Assembly: GCF_003261055.1 (NCBI RefSeq)
Contig: NZ_CP030073.1
Span: 8,742,001 to 8,806,000, forward strand
Length of the DNA: 64,000 nt
Source: Streptomyces cadmiisoli
GTDB taxonomy: Bacteria > Actinomycetota > Actinomycetes > Streptomycetales > Streptomycetaceae
Direction: 5' to 3'
Below, piece after piece: positions 25,812-34,919 of the stretch (the stretch's first letter is position 1; each line of letters starts with the position of its first letter). The notes under the pieces are model-generated. The model was not told the DNA's origin. It made no database searches and was given only the letters and a program-made list of their open reading frames with translations. Both the position numbers and the translations under genes were made by a program.

Positions 25812-26954
25812 TCACTGTGCCTGCGGGGTGAGCCGCAGGCCTGCGTCGACTGGTCTCACATGCGGGCCGGAGGTGACTGACCACCGACCGGCCGAGGTGT
25901 TCGCGGCGATCCGCGCCTCGTCGACCTCGATGCCCAGCCCCGGCGCGTCGCCGAGGACGATCCCGCCGTCGGCGATCTCCTGGTCGACGCGGAGTCCGAC
26001 CGGTACCGACAGGTCCTGGACCTCCGTCACGAGGTGGTTGGGCATCGCCGCGGCCGCGTGGGCGACCGGGTTGGCGTTGTAGCCGACGGGGCTCACCGGT
26101 AGTCCATGGGCGTAGGCCAGCGTGGACACGCGCAAGAAGTGGGTGATGCCCCACACGCTGCCGGTCTGTACGACCCCCACCGCGTCCGCGTCGAGCAGCG
26201 ACCGGAACTGTTCGAGGCCCGTCAGATTCTCTCCCGTGGCCACGGCGGCGCGGATGCCCGCGGCGACCGCGCGGTGTCCGGCCGCGTCCCAGCGCCTGAC
26301 CGGTTCCTCGATCCAGGTGAGGTCCACCTGCCCTTCGACCTGACGGGCCAGGCGTACTGCCAGATGCCGTCCCCAGGACTCGTTGACGTCGTACATCAAC
26401 GCCGGGCGGGTGGTGTTGGAGCGGAGTACGTCGCGGACAGCGGACAGCCGGTGCACGTCCCGGTCCACATCGAGTCCGCCCTTGACCTTGGCGCCGGTGA
26501 AACCGCGCCGGGCCCAACGGTCGTAGAACGCGACGAGTTCGTCGTCCGTCAGCGCGTACTCCAGGCCGGATGCGTATCCGGGGACGAAGCGGCCGGAGGC
26601 GCCGAGAGCACGCCACAGCGGCTCGCCCGCCATCTTCGCCTTCAGGTCCCAGAGCGCCATGTCCAGAGCGCCGATGGTGCCGAAAACCCGGCCGTTGTGC
26701 CCGGACTTGAAAACGTGGGCGAGCATTCGGTCGTAGAGGGATGTGACCGCGCGAGGGTCCTGGCCGTCGAGCGCGGGAAACACACGGTGCACTTCGGCGT
26801 GGCTCCCGAGCCCGATGCCGGTGAGACCCGCGTCGGTGTCCAGGAGTACGACCGGCACTTCGGTGACGCCGCCAGTGACGACACCGTTGACGTCCCCCAC
26901 CGGGCGTCCCCAGTCGTGCACCGTGGTGAGCGACCGGTAGCCGGTGATCCGCAT
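25812..26954 (-). CDS. Enolase-superfamily sugar-acid dehydratase (copy 1)
   Basis: A 380-residue mandelate racemase/muconate lactonising enzyme family member. The capping domain (residues 1-120) is followed by a barrel with the catalytic TGAKVKGG (KxK, about 154-158), metal ligands in DVNESW, WIEEPV and ATGENLTG. Known relatives dehydrate acid sugars such as L-fuconate or L-rhamnonate to 2-keto-3-deoxy acids. It is a close paralogue of the gene at 39302, but near the C-terminal catalytic region it has GYNANP where the paralogue has GYHANP. The first gene of an operon with ThuA, it lies next to the shared motif at 26971. Confidence 0.9.
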   Translation of the reverse strand: MRITGYRSLTTVHDWGRPVGDVNGVVTGGVTEVPVVLLDTDAGLTGIGLGSHAEVHRVFPALDGQDPRAVTSLYDRMLAHVFKSGHNGRVFGTIGALDMALWDLKAKMAGEPLWRALGASGRFVPGYASGLEYALTDDELVAFYDRWARRGFTGAKVKGGLDVDRDVHRLSAVRDVLRSNTTRPALMYDVNESWGRHLAVRLARQVEGQVDLTWIEEPVRRWDAAGHRAVAAGIRAAVATGENLTGLEQFRSLLDADAVGVVQTGSVWGITHFLRVSTLAYAHGLPVSPVGYNANPVAHAAAAMPNHLVTEVQDLSVPVGLRVDQEIADGGIVLGDAPGLGIEVDEARIAANTSAGRWSVTSGPHVRPVDAGLRLTPQAQ

Positions 26955-26970
26955 CGCGCCGCTCCGCGTA

Positions 26971-26997
26971 AGTCGTAACTTATAATACGAGTGATGA
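26971..26997. promoter_or_regulatory. Likely GntR operator/promoter of dehydratase copy 1
   Basis: On the reverse strand this reads TCATCACTCGTATTATAAG then TTACGACT. It contains the exact inverted arms TCGTA and TACGA spaced by eight bases. It is almost identical (23 of 27 positions) to the sequence at 40711-40737 in front of the paralogous dehydratase. It lies between the divergent dehydratase and GntR genes, in a locally AT-rich patch. Confidence 0.75.
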
Positions 26998-27077
26998 CCT
27001 TAGCATGTTCCGCTAACCTGGGTCGTCGAACAGCGTGGGCCGGAAAATCTGGATGAACATGGGGAGTCGTTGACCAA

Positions 27078-27827
27078 ATGAGCAAGCCATCCGCGGATTC
27101 CACTGCCGTGGCCCGACCTCAGCGGCGCCGGCCGCCCCTCGCCGAAGCCGTGGTCCAAAGCCTCACGACGGCCATCGTGTTGGGGGAGTACCCTCCGGGC
27201 ACGGCGCTCCCGTCGGCGGGTGAGCTGTGCGACCGGTACGAGGTGAGCCGGACCGTGATCCGCGAAGTGACGACGACCCTCGCCGAGAAGGGGCTCGTCG
27301 CAACTCGTCAGGGCTGGGGCACGGTTGTGCTCGACCAGGAGCAGTGGAGCCTGCTCGATCCGCTGATCCTCGACGCGCTGTTCCAGCGGAAGGACCGACT
27401 GGTTTTCCTGGACAACCTGATCGAGATCCGGACCACCCTGGAGTGCGCCATGGCGGCGAGGGCGGCCAAGCGCATCGACGGTGATCAGGCGGCGGCGCTC
27501 TCCGCCAAGCTCGACGAACTGGCGGCGTTGAGGGACGACGCGACGGCCTACTCGCGAGCGGACATCGAGTTCCACGAGATCATCCATCGCGCCTCGCAGG
27601 ACGCGTTCGGGCGGGCCATCGTCTCCAGCATCCAGGGCAAGGCGGTCCGATCGCCCCAGTACAGCGGGCATCCGACCCGCGAGGACATCGACGTGACGCA
27701 TCAGGCGCACGAGCGGATCGCGGCCGCGGTCATCGAGCGGGACGCGGAGGCGGCTGCCGACGCGATGCGGGAGCACATCACGTCGGCGTGGGCCCGGCGC
27801 CGTCCCGTCGACCCGCTCAAGCAGTAG
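27078..27827 (+). CDS. FadR-subfamily GntR regulator
   Basis: A 249-residue GntR-family regulator. A winged helix-turn-helix at about residues 22-85 (LGEYPPGTALPSAGELCDRY, VSRTVIREVTTTLAEKGLV) is followed by an all-helical FCD ligand domain (about 105-235) with conserved Asp/His positions, e.g. DIEFHEIIHRAS and the late HQAHERIAAAV. FCD regulators commonly sense sugar acids. It diverges from the dehydratase-ThuA operon, and the inverted repeat at 26971 is in the shared intergenic region. It probably represses that operon and the ten-gene operon starting at 40576. Confidence 0.92.
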   Translation: MSKPSADSTAVARPQRRRPPLAEAVVQSLTTAIVLGEYPPGTALPSAGELCDRYEVSRTVIREVTTTLAEKGLVATRQGWGTVVLDQEQWSLLDPLILDALFQRKDRLVFLDNLIEIRTTLECAMAARAAKRIDGDQAAALSAKLDELAALRDDATAYSRADIEFHEIIHRASQDAFGRAIVSSIQGKAVRSPQYSGHPTREDIDVTHQAHERIAAAVIERDAEAAADAMREHITSAWARRRPVDPLKQ

Positions 27828-27908
27828 GTTCCGCTGCGAGAACGGCGGGACGCGCACCTGTCGGGCGACGGATGCACCGCCGGCCATGGCCGAGGGTGCA
27901 TACGCGCG

Positions 27909-30557
27909 TCACGGCCGTCCGATCCCCTTCGCGGAGACACGGCGGTTCCACTCTTCGATCCACCTGGATCCGTACGCCTCCGCCACCGCCCCGGAGTCCG
28001 AGAACTTCATGGTGGCGAGGTCCAGGCCCGTCTCGGCCACCGAGGAGGTGAGCACACTCCCGGTGTTGACCTTGTCGCTCCACCGCGACGGCTTGTACAC
28101 CGAAGCCGGCTCGGAGAACGCTGCTGTCGGCTCGACGAATCCGGTGTCGCCGACGACCACCGCATGGTCGATCTCGACCCGGGAAGGCACCCAGACCGAG
28201 TCCGGGTCGTCCCACACCGTGGCCCGACTGCATCCGTTCGTGCCCGACGTGGAGTAGTCGGCTGCCTTGCAGTCCTTCCCTGTGGTGGTCACCCGTGGCA
28301 CGTACCACTCGGTGATCTCCGGGTAGGAGATCGGTTTTCCGTCCGAGTACGCGTGCCTGCCCCTCGTGTAGTGCCGGTGCCAGGCCGCGACCGTCTCCGG
28401 TGTCGCGCTGTACTTCTCGCCGGCGCGCACGTCGAGGAAGGTGTTGAAGCGGCTCAGCAGTACCCAGCTGTTGTCCAGCGGGAGGGACTTCTCGCCCTTG
28501 CGGTGGTAGATGCCGCCATGACCCGCGTGCTTCACGCCGATGAAGACGTTGTCGTTCGCGGTGTTGCTGTGACCGGAGTTGAGGTTGACCCCGGAATGCG
28601 CGCCGTTCACCACGTTGTGGTGGAACCGCACGCCGGAGGCGCCGTCGTCCAGGTACAGGGCGTCGTTGGTCCCACCGATCTTCTCGAAGTGGTTGTAGGC
28701 GACCTCGTTGCCCAGGTAGGTGAAGTCCCGACCGGCGTAGACGACACCCTGGTCACCGGCGTTCTTCACCACGTCGTAGAAGTGATTGTGGTTGACCCGC
28801 ATGTCGTTGCCCATGATCTGCACCGCCATGTGCGGGGCGTCGTGGACGTAGTTGTACTCGAAGGAATTGCCCACCCCGTACAGGTAGCCCGCCGGAGTGT
28901 ACGTCGCCAGCTTCGAGAAGCGGGTGATCTCGTTGCGGCGGGCGATGTTGTTCCCTCTTTCGAGGGTGGCGCGGTCGCCGCCGCCCAACAGGACTCCGCC
29001 GCCGCCGAGGTCGTGCAGGTAGGAATTCTGCACGACGTTGTCGTGCCCGCCCTGCACGGTTTCGTAGTCGGGCATGGCCGTGATGGTGTCCGTCGTGCGC
29101 CCGATACGGATCGCGTCCATGCTCACGTTGGAGATGTCGACCCCGTCGACGAGCGTTCCGACGGCGTCGAGGAGTTGCACGCCGCTGATGAGCGACCCGG
29201 TCATGGTGAGTCCCCGCAGCGTCACGCCGCGGGTGCCGTCGAGCAGGAAGAAGTTCTTGTCGAATGTCTGGAGTGTGGTGACCTTGCCCTCGACGGTCCC
29301 GCCCTCGGGCTTGTAGTACAGCATGTGGTTGTCGTGGTAGCGGTCGATGTAGTACTCGCCGGCCGTGTCCATCTCCGACAGGACGTTGAGCACCTTGACC
29401 TTGGTCCACGCGTCCTGCGGAATGTACATCGAGGGGTACTTGGTGTAGAGCCTGTCGTCGCTCCAGGACAAGATGCGCACCATGTCGTTGGCGTAGTTGT
29501 TGCCGAAGTACCCCGACAGCCAGCCCTCGGTCTCGGCCTTCGTGTTGTCGACGTCCTCGATCCAGCGCGGATCCAGTTGCACGGGCACGTCCGTGTAAGC
29601 ACCGAAGCCGCGGGTTCCGAGATCGTCGACGACAGGCTCTGCCTCCGGCGCCCAGCGCTGGTAGCGGTCGTCGGCGAGTGCCCGGCCCCCGACCGTTAAG
29701 ATCGACGGCGTCATGCGCCGCATCTCCTGCGGAGACCAGGTGTCCCGCTGCCCGGGGTCGTCATGCAGCTGCTTCTTGTCCTCGAACTGGGCCCTCGGGG
29801 TGGTCCCGGAGAAGTTCCAGTCGTTCTGCGGGCCGAAGCGGGCGTCGAGGTCCACGTTGACGAGATCACGGGGAGTGTCGGCGTCCCACTTGTCGCCCGT
29901 ACCCCACAGGTGACAGTCCGTCTCCGTGGTCGAGCACGTGTTGCCGTTCGGGTACTCGGCCAGGACCTGGGCCCTGCCACTGACGACGAGTTCGGGCGCG
30001 AAGGGCTGCTGGACCCAGTTGAAGCCGTTCTTGTAGAGCGTGCCGGGATCGATGCCTGCCGCGCCCAGGTCGTAGACCCAGACTCCTTGGCGCAACTCGG
30101 TCGTGTCGAGACGGTTGTGTGAGGAGTACCGGGGCTGGGCGAGCGTCTCCGCGGGGAGGTCGGAGAGCCTCTTCCAGCCGTCGGCCGGCAGGTCGTGGGA
30201 CCCGGTGATCGTCACCTTCTCGTTCTGGTACGCGGTGTACGTGACCCACGAGTTCTCCGGTCCTGTGAGCCGGACCGTGTCGTCCAGGACGTAGGTGCCG
30301 CCGCGAATGAGGACCGTGCCCCGCGCATGGGCCGTGGTGCGGCCGGCCAGCGCGTCCCGGGCGGCGGCGATGGTCCGGAAGGGGTCTTTCCTGCCACCGC
30401 TGTTGTCGTCGTTGCCATCGGTGGCCGAGACGTAGACGGTCAGCTTTCCGCCCGCGCTGGTGGCCGACGACGCGACGGCCGGTCCGGCGAGTGTCGCCAT
30501 CAATGTCAAGGCAAGGCCGGTGGCGGCAATCCGTGCTGGTCTTGGCTCAGTTCTCAT
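27909..30557 (-). CDS. Secreted right-handed parallel beta-helix protein
   Basis: An 882-residue exported protein. A signal peptide (ATGLALTLMATLAGPAVASS) precedes a DUF1565-like start (TVYVSATDGNDDNSGG, FRTIAAARDAL) and a long run of beta-helix turns (residues ~330-720) with N-ladders such as HNHFYDVVKNAG and NEVAYNHFEKIGG. The fold is typical of polysaccharide lyases and glycoside hydrolases acting on pectin-like or fucose/rhamnose-containing polymers; the substrate is inferred only from its place beside a deoxysugar operon. The start pair ATG-ATG at 30560/30557 follows AAAGG; longer forms are not leader-like. It converges on the GntR gene. Confidence 0.85.
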   Translation of the reverse strand: MRTEPRPARIAATGLALTLMATLAGPAVASSATSAGGKLTVYVSATDGNDDNSGGRKDPFRTIAAARDALAGRTTAHARGTVLIRGGTYVLDDTVRLTGPENSWVTYTAYQNEKVTITGSHDLPADGWKRLSDLPAETLAQPRYSSHNRLDTTELRQGVWVYDLGAAGIDPGTLYKNGFNWVQQPFAPELVVSGRAQVLAEYPNGNTCSTTETDCHLWGTGDKWDADTPRDLVNVDLDARFGPQNDWNFSGTTPRAQFEDKKQLHDDPGQRDTWSPQEMRRMTPSILTVGGRALADDRYQRWAPEAEPVVDDLGTRGFGAYTDVPVQLDPRWIEDVDNTKAETEGWLSGYFGNNYANDMVRILSWSDDRLYTKYPSMYIPQDAWTKVKVLNVLSEMDTAGEYYIDRYHDNHMLYYKPEGGTVEGKVTTLQTFDKNFFLLDGTRGVTLRGLTMTGSLISGVQLLDAVGTLVDGVDISNVSMDAIRIGRTTDTITAMPDYETVQGGHDNVVQNSYLHDLGGGGVLLGGGDRATLERGNNIARRNEITRFSKLATYTPAGYLYGVGNSFEYNYVHDAPHMAVQIMGNDMRVNHNHFYDVVKNAGDQGVVYAGRDFTYLGNEVAYNHFEKIGGTNDALYLDDGASGVRFHHNVVNGAHSGVNLNSGHSNTANDNVFIGVKHAGHGGIYHRKGEKSLPLDNSWVLLSRFNTFLDVRAGEKYSATPETVAAWHRHYTRGRHAYSDGKPISYPEITEWYVPRVTTTGKDCKAADYSTSGTNGCSRATVWDDPDSVWVPSRVEIDHAVVVGDTGFVEPTAAFSEPASVYKPSRWSDKVNTGSVLTSSVAETGLDLATMKFSDSGAVAEAYGSRWIEEWNRRVSAKGIGRP

Positions 30558-30583
30558 CATTGAGGAACCTTTCGAGCACATAA

Positions 30584-30600
30584 CACATGTATGACATGTG
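30584..30600. promoter_or_regulatory. Palindrome upstream of the beta-helix gene
   Basis: CACATGT and its exact inverse ACATGTG are separated by ATG, 24 bases before the secreted beta-helix gene. The core GTATGACA resembles GTATGATA in the motif at 40711, so it may be another site of the same GntR regulator, or of a related one. This link is inferred. Confidence 0.55.
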
Positions 30601-30684
30601 CACAGTAGGGTGATCGACGACCGGGGACAAGCGGTCGGGCAGAAGAAGTCGGCGTCGGTCCATGTGCCCCGCCGCACCGTCAGG

Positions 30685-31476
30685 TCAGCTCTTCGCGGGC
30701 CGCAGTCGCAGGCCCTGCATTCCGCCGTCGACGGCGAGGGCGGTGCCGGTGACGGACGCTGCCGCGGGGGAGGCCAGATACCCGATCGCCGCCGCGACCT
30801 CCTCGGCGGACACCAGTCGCCCTGTCGGCTGCCGGGACTCGAGTGCCTTGCGCTCCACCGCGGGGTCCTCGGAGCCGGACAGCAGACGGTCTATCCAAGG
30901 GGTGTCGGCCGTACCGGGATTGACACAGTTCACGCGGATGCCCTCGCCTATGTGGTCGGCAGCCATGGCGAGCGTCAAGGACAGCACCGCTCCCTTGCTG
31001 GCGCTGTACAGCGCGCGCTGTGGCAGTCCCGCTGTTGCGGCGATCGAGCAGGTGTTGATCACCGCTGCGTGCCGGGAGGCGCGCAGATGAGGCAACGCGG
31101 CGCGCGTCGTGCGGACCATGCCCAGGACGTTGACGTCGAGGACCCGTGCCCACTCCGCGTCGTCGTTGTCCGCCACCGTGCCCTGGGCGCCGATGCCTGC
31201 GTTGTTGACCAGGATGTCCAGGCCGCCCAGGCGCTCCGCGGTGTACGTGACCGCGGCACGGACCGATACGTCGTCGGTGACATCGCACCGTACGGAGAGC
31301 AGCAGTTCCGCGTCGTCGGCCGGGAGGGACTCCGGGGCGCTGTCGAGTACGGCGACCCGGGCGCCGCCCCGCGCCAGGTACCGGGCGGTCGCGAGCCCAA
31401 TCCCCGATGCCCCTCCGGTCACCGCAGCGGCGAGACCATCGAACGCGAGAGGCGGGGGAGCGGGTATGTTCGGCAT
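30685..31476 (-). CDS. SDR dehydrogenase, likely 2-keto-3-deoxy-sugar-acid dehydrogenase
   Basis: A 263-residue classical SDR. The cofactor motif TGGASGIG (about residue 20), NNAGIG (about 95), the catalytic SIAATAG serine region, YSASK (about 160) and the PGTADTPW loop are intact. In the known diketo-hydrolase route this step oxidises 2-keto-3-deoxy-L-fuconate or -rhamnonate at C4 with NAD+. The start has AAAGGA eight bases upstream; the gene lies 26 bases after the mutarotase gene and ends the long leftward operon. The exact substrate is inferred from context. Confidence 0.88.
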   Translation of the reverse strand: MPNIPAPPPLAFDGLAAAVTGGASGIGLATARYLARGGARVAVLDSAPESLPADDAELLLSVRCDVTDDVSVRAAVTYTAERLGGLDILVNNAGIGAQGTVADNDDAEWARVLDVNVLGMVRTTRAALPHLRASRHAAVINTCSIAATAGLPQRALYSASKGAVLSLTLAMAADHIGEGIRVNCVNPGTADTPWIDRLLSGSEDPAVERKALESRQPTGRLVSAEEVAAAIGYLASPAAASVTGTALAVDGGMQGLRLRPAKS

Positions 31477-31502
31477 GTGGGTGTTCCTTTGGGTGCTGTT
31501 GA

Positions 31503-31844
31503 TCAGTCCAGATGGAAGAGTTCCTCGCTGTCCACCCACCGCTCCCGCGGCCCGGCCGAGTCGAGGGGCTGCTGGCAGGGGTCGGTGAGAGCCCACCAGC
31601 GCTGGGTGTCTGGGTCGCCGGCGATGGCGGCCATGTCGGCGGCGTAGTCGTTGCCGGTGTACTCGTAGTAGGCGAACAGGGTGTCGTCCCGCAGGAAGAT
31701 GGAGTAGTTCGTGATGTGGGCGCGAGAGAGTGCGTCCAGCACGGGCTGCGGAACGGAACGGTGCAGTTCGCGGTACTTGTCGGCGTGTTCCGGACGCAGC
31801 CGGATCACAGAGGCGACCCGACGGGGCGTAGGACGTTCGGACAT
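31503..31844 (-). CDS. L-rhamnose/L-fucose-type mutarotase
   Basis: A 113-residue protein of the RhaM/FucU-like mutarotase family, dimeric ferredoxin-like proteins that interconvert alpha and beta anomers of a 6-deoxysugar. Seen are VIRLRPEHADKYRELH with its catalytic His, HITNYSIFLRDDTLFAYYEY, and WWALTDPCQQPL near the C-terminus. It is usual length for the family (about 105-115). The ATG lies two bases after the permease stop, so it is coupled to the importer. It supplies the right anomer to the aldose dehydrogenase. Rhamnose versus fucose cannot be told from sequence here. Confidence 0.9.
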   Translation of the reverse strand: MSERPTPRRVASVIRLRPEHADKYRELHRSVPQPVLDALSRAHITNYSIFLRDDTLFAYYEYTGNDYAADMAAIAGDPDTQRWWALTDPCQQPLDSAGPRERWVDSEELFHLD

Positions 31845-31846
31845 GG

Positions 31847-32689
31847 CTATCCCTTGACGGCTCCTGCGGCCAAGCCGCTCATGATGTGCCGCTGCATCAC
31901 GATGAAGATCACCAAAATGGGGATCACCGCGAGCAGCAGAGTGGGGAAGACCTTGGTGTAGTCCGTGGAGTACTGGCCCACGGCCGCGTACACACCGGTG
32001 GTGACGGTGTAGATGCCGCTGCCCGGACCGAGGATCATCTGCGGGCTGGCGAAGTCGTTCCAGACGCTCAGCGAGTTGAGGATGAACACGGTGGCGATGA
32101 TCGGCCGCATCAGCGGCAGGATGATTCGCCACAGCGTGTGGTACTTGCCGGCGCCGTCGATGGCCGCAGCCTCGTCCAGCGACCTGGGCAGCACCCGGAT
32201 GTACCCGAAGAACACGAACAGCGTGAAGGGGATGGTGGTGGCCGTCATGAACAGGATCAGCCCGGGCAGGGTGCCCATCAGCCCGATTGCGCGCAGCACG
32301 AAAATGACCGGCACCAGGATCACCTGGGTGGGTATGAACATGCCCGCGATGAAGAAGAACAACAGCAGCCGGAAGACCGGCTTCGGTGTGCGGGCCAGCG
32401 CGTACGCTGCGGGGGCGCACACCGCCATGGCGATGGCGTTCACGCACAGCACCAACGCCAAAGTGATGCCGTAGCCCTTCAGAATGCTGAAGTCCGGATT
32501 GGTCCAGGCGTCGGCCAGGTACTGGAACGTGGCCGTGCCGGGATTCAGCGAGAAGGGGTTGGCGAGGATCTCCTGCTGACTCTTGAAGGTGTTGATGACC
32601 AGGATGTACATCGGCACGAGCATGCCGAGGGACACGAGACAGATGAATGCCACGCGGACCGTGGCTGCGGTGGAGGTTGTCTTGTTCAT
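31847..32689 (-). CDS. Sugar ABC transporter permease (MalG type)
   Basis: A 280-residue inner-membrane permease with six hydrophobic segments, starting with VRVAFICLVSLGMLVPMYI. The EAA loop (about residues 190-210) reads LDEAAAIDGAGKYHTLWRI, the contact site for the ATPase subunit. It belongs to the CUT1 carbohydrate uptake family. Its ATG overlaps the stop of the partner permease by four bases. No ATPase gene is present in the operon or the window; Streptomyces CUT1 importers generally share the MsiK ATPase encoded elsewhere. Confidence 0.93.
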   Translation of the reverse strand: MNKTTSTAATVRVAFICLVSLGMLVPMYILVINTFKSQQEILANPFSLNPGTATFQYLADAWTNPDFSILKGYGITLALVLCVNAIAMAVCAPAAYALARTPKPVFRLLLFFFIAGMFIPTQVILVPVIFVLRAIGLMGTLPGLILFMTATTIPFTLFVFFGYIRVLPRSLDEAAAIDGAGKYHTLWRIILPLMRPIIATVFILNSLSVWNDFASPQMILGPGSGIYTVTTGVYAAVGQYSTDYTKVFPTLLLAVIPILVIFIVMQRHIMSGLAAGAVKG

Positions 32690-33597
32690 CCGATGGACTC
32701 CGCGTCGTCCTCGGCACGCTTGCGCAGCACGAGAACGGTGATGGCCAGGACCGCAGCCGCGAGAATCAGCACAACGGCCTGGGCCGAGGCGACGCCGATG
32801 TTCCGTTGGGGGAAGGAGACTGCGAGGATCGAGTAGGCGAGGGTCTTGGTCGACCCGGCGGGCCCACCTCCTGTCAACGACACGACCACGTCGTACGTCT
32901 TCAGCAGGGAGATACCCGAGGTGATGACGGCCACCGTCACAGTGGAGGCCAGGGAGGGCCAGGTCACGGCACGGAATGTGCGCCACCGGCCGGCCCCGTC
33001 GATCCGCGCCGCCTCCAGGAGATCCGCCGGCACCGCCTGCAGGCCCGCCAGATAGAGGATCAGCTGGACGCCGAACAGCGACCAGACGATGACCAGGATC
33101 ATCGACCACAGGGCCCAGTCCGGGTCACTGAGGAACGGCAGGCTGTCGGTTCCGACCTTCTCCAGCATGGTGTTGACCACGCCTTGGGGCCCGAGGACGG
33201 CTTGCCACAGAAAGCCCACCACGAGCGCGCTCAGGACATGCGGGTAGAACATCACCACCCGACCGAAGGTGTTGAACCGGTTGGTGCGCTGCAGCAGCAG
33301 TGCCAGACCCAGCGCGGCCAGGTTGACCAGGACCGCACCCACCACCGCCACCACGGCGGTGATCACCATGGTGTCGGTCATGTCGGTGGAGCCGAAAATC
33401 GTCCGGTAGTTGTCCAGACCCACGAACTCCGGTACTCGGGTGGGGAATCCGTTGTACTCGGTGAAGCTGTAGTAGAAGGCGTAGATCACCGGTACGACCA
33501 GCAGCGCGACGTAGATGAGAACCGCGGGGATGAACATGCTCACGCCGACACCGGCGTTGCGCCACCCCCGCGGCTTCGCGGGAGATGTCCGTTCCAT
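32686..33597 (-). CDS. Sugar ABC transporter permease (MalF type)
   Basis: A 303-residue inner-membrane permease of the CUT1 family with six predicted membrane segments (first: VGVSMFIPAVLIYVALLVVP). The EAA motif LLEAARIDGAGRWRTFRAV is near residue 200. The long periplasmic loop after the first helix (YNGFPTRVPEFVGLDNYRTI) is typical of MalF/UgpA homologues. It forms a heterodimer with the next permease, whose start overlaps its stop. It follows the solute-binding lipoprotein gene by three bases. Confidence 0.93.
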   Translation of the reverse strand: MERTSPAKPRGWRNAGVGVSMFIPAVLIYVALLVVPVIYAFYYSFTEYNGFPTRVPEFVGLDNYRTIFGSTDMTDTMVITAVVAVVGAVLVNLAALGLALLLQRTNRFNTFGRVVMFYPHVLSALVVGFLWQAVLGPQGVVNTMLEKVGTDSLPFLSDPDWALWSMILVIVWSLFGVQLILYLAGLQAVPADLLEAARIDGAGRWRTFRAVTWPSLASTVTVAVITSGISLLKTYDVVVSLTGGGPAGSTKTLAYSILAVSFPQRNIGVASAQAVVLILAAAVLAITVLVLRKRAEDDAESIG

Positions 33598-33600
33598 GGA

Positions 33601-34875
33601 TCAGCGGTTCTCTTCGACCCACTGGTCGATGGCCTTGGCGGCGTCGGCCGGGCTGGCTCCGGTGTACAGGCTCTGGGCGACCTCGGTGAACTTCGGGTTG
33701 AAGCCCGTGACAGGCAGCCGGACGTTGCCCTGGCCCTCGCCGACGGCCACCAGCTCGGGGGCGGCATCGAGGACGCTCTGGATCTGCGCGTCGATGTCCG
33801 TCTGCTTCAGTCCGGAGTCCTTGCGGAACACCCCGTCGGAGCCCAGCTGGGCCTCGATCGCCTTCGCGTCGGTGACCAGGTACTCCACCAGCTGCTTGGC
33901 GCCGTCCTCGTCACCGATCCCCTTGCGGATCATGTACGGGTTGGCCATGGTGGCGCCCTGCGGACCGGGGTAGGCCTTGCCGTCCGCCGTCGGCGGGGAG
34001 ATGACGCCCACCTCGAAGGGCAGGTCCGTGGCCTTGTTGAGCGTGGCGGCGAACCAGCTGCCGTTGGTGTAGAGACCGACTTTGCCCGCGATGAAGTTGC
34101 CGTCAGCCTGCGACGGGTTGAGCCCGGCGTCACTCTTGGCTATGTAGCCGGCGTCGATCCAGTCCGAGTACATCTCGAATGCCGGCTTGTACGCCTCACC
34201 GACCGTGAGCTTCTCCTCGGAGACCGCGGTCTGCCACTTGGGGTGCAGCTGATTCAGTGTCGGGTGGTAGATCTGCTGGAGCTGAAGGCCGGTCTGGTAG
34301 TCCCCGGCGGTCTGCATCGGGGTGACACCGGCCTTCTTCAGGTCGGGAAGGTACCCGGCCAGCTCGTCCCAGGTGGTGGGTGGCTTGCTGATGCCGGCCT
34401 TCTTGAACGCGCTCTTGTTGTAGTAGATCAGCGACTGGGTCTGGGTGCCGACGCCGACTGCGTAGTGCTTGTCGCCCAGGGCGTACTCGTCGAACATCGG
34501 CGTGTTCTTCGCCCAGGCCTCGTTGCCCAGGTCGAGGAGTTCAGGCGCCGTATCATCGTCCGGGAAGATCGACTGGATGACGTCGGGCGCGGTGCCGGCG
34601 GCCAGCTGCTGGGGGAAGGACTCGGCCACGGACTTGCCGGTCGGGCCCTCGATCTTCACCTTCAGGCCGGTCTTGTCCTCGAACGGCTTGACCAGGCTCT
34701 CCCAGTACGCCTGATCGAGGTTGTCCGTGAGGTTGACCATCATCCGGATCTCGCCGTCCTCGCCCACGGACGAGCCGGTGCCCGACGAGCAGGCGGCCAC
34801 CAGGAGGAGCGGCACCACGCAGGCCATCGCGGCACCGTAGGTCCTGCGCGCTCTGCTGATTGACGTCATTGTCAT
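33601..34875 (-). CDS. Sugar-binding lipoprotein of ABC importer
   Basis: A 424-residue extracellular solute-binding protein. A lipoprotein signal peptide ends in LLVAAC with the lipid-modified Cys29. The mature part shows MalE-type features: EIRMMVNLTDNLDQAYWESL, the acidic VKPFEDKTGLKVK, GTAPDVIQSIFPDD, the hinge segment PPTTWDELAGYLPDLKKAG and PYMIRKGIGDEDGAKQLVEY. It captures the sugar for the two downstream permeases. GAGGAA seven bases before the ATG at 34875 fixes the start. The ligand, inferred from the enzymes in the operon, is a 6-deoxyhexose or an oligomer containing one. Confidence 0.93.
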   Translation of the reverse strand: MTMTSISRARRTYGAAMACVVPLLLVAACSSGTGSSVGEDGEIRMMVNLTDNLDQAYWESLVKPFEDKTGLKVKIEGPTGKSVAESFPQQLAAGTAPDVIQSIFPDDDTAPELLDLGNEAWAKNTPMFDEYALGDKHYAVGVGTQTQSLIYYNKSAFKKAGISKPPTTWDELAGYLPDLKKAGVTPMQTAGDYQTGLQLQQIYHPTLNQLHPKWQTAVSEEKLTVGEAYKPAFEMYSDWIDAGYIAKSDAGLNPSQADGNFIAGKVGLYTNGSWFAATLNKATDLPFEVGVISPPTADGKAYPGPQGATMANPYMIRKGIGDEDGAKQLVEYLVTDAKAIEAQLGSDGVFRKDSGLKQTDIDAQIQSVLDAAPELVAVGEGQGNVRLPVTGFNPKFTEVAQSLYTGASPADAAKAIDQWVEENR

Positions 34876-34919
34876 TTCTTTCTTCCTCGATGGTGAAAAG
34901 CCGGCAGTACGGTCGGTCG

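Noticed and set aside
32647..34863. A 738-codon forward frame over the ABC transporter genes
   Set aside because: Antisense to the binding protein and permeases, which are unambiguous. The frame has no recognisable domain and no RBS.
31847..34875. A complete ABC importer
   Set aside because: No ATPase gene is present. The system must rely on a shared ATPase such as MsiK encoded elsewhere, so it is described as importer components only.
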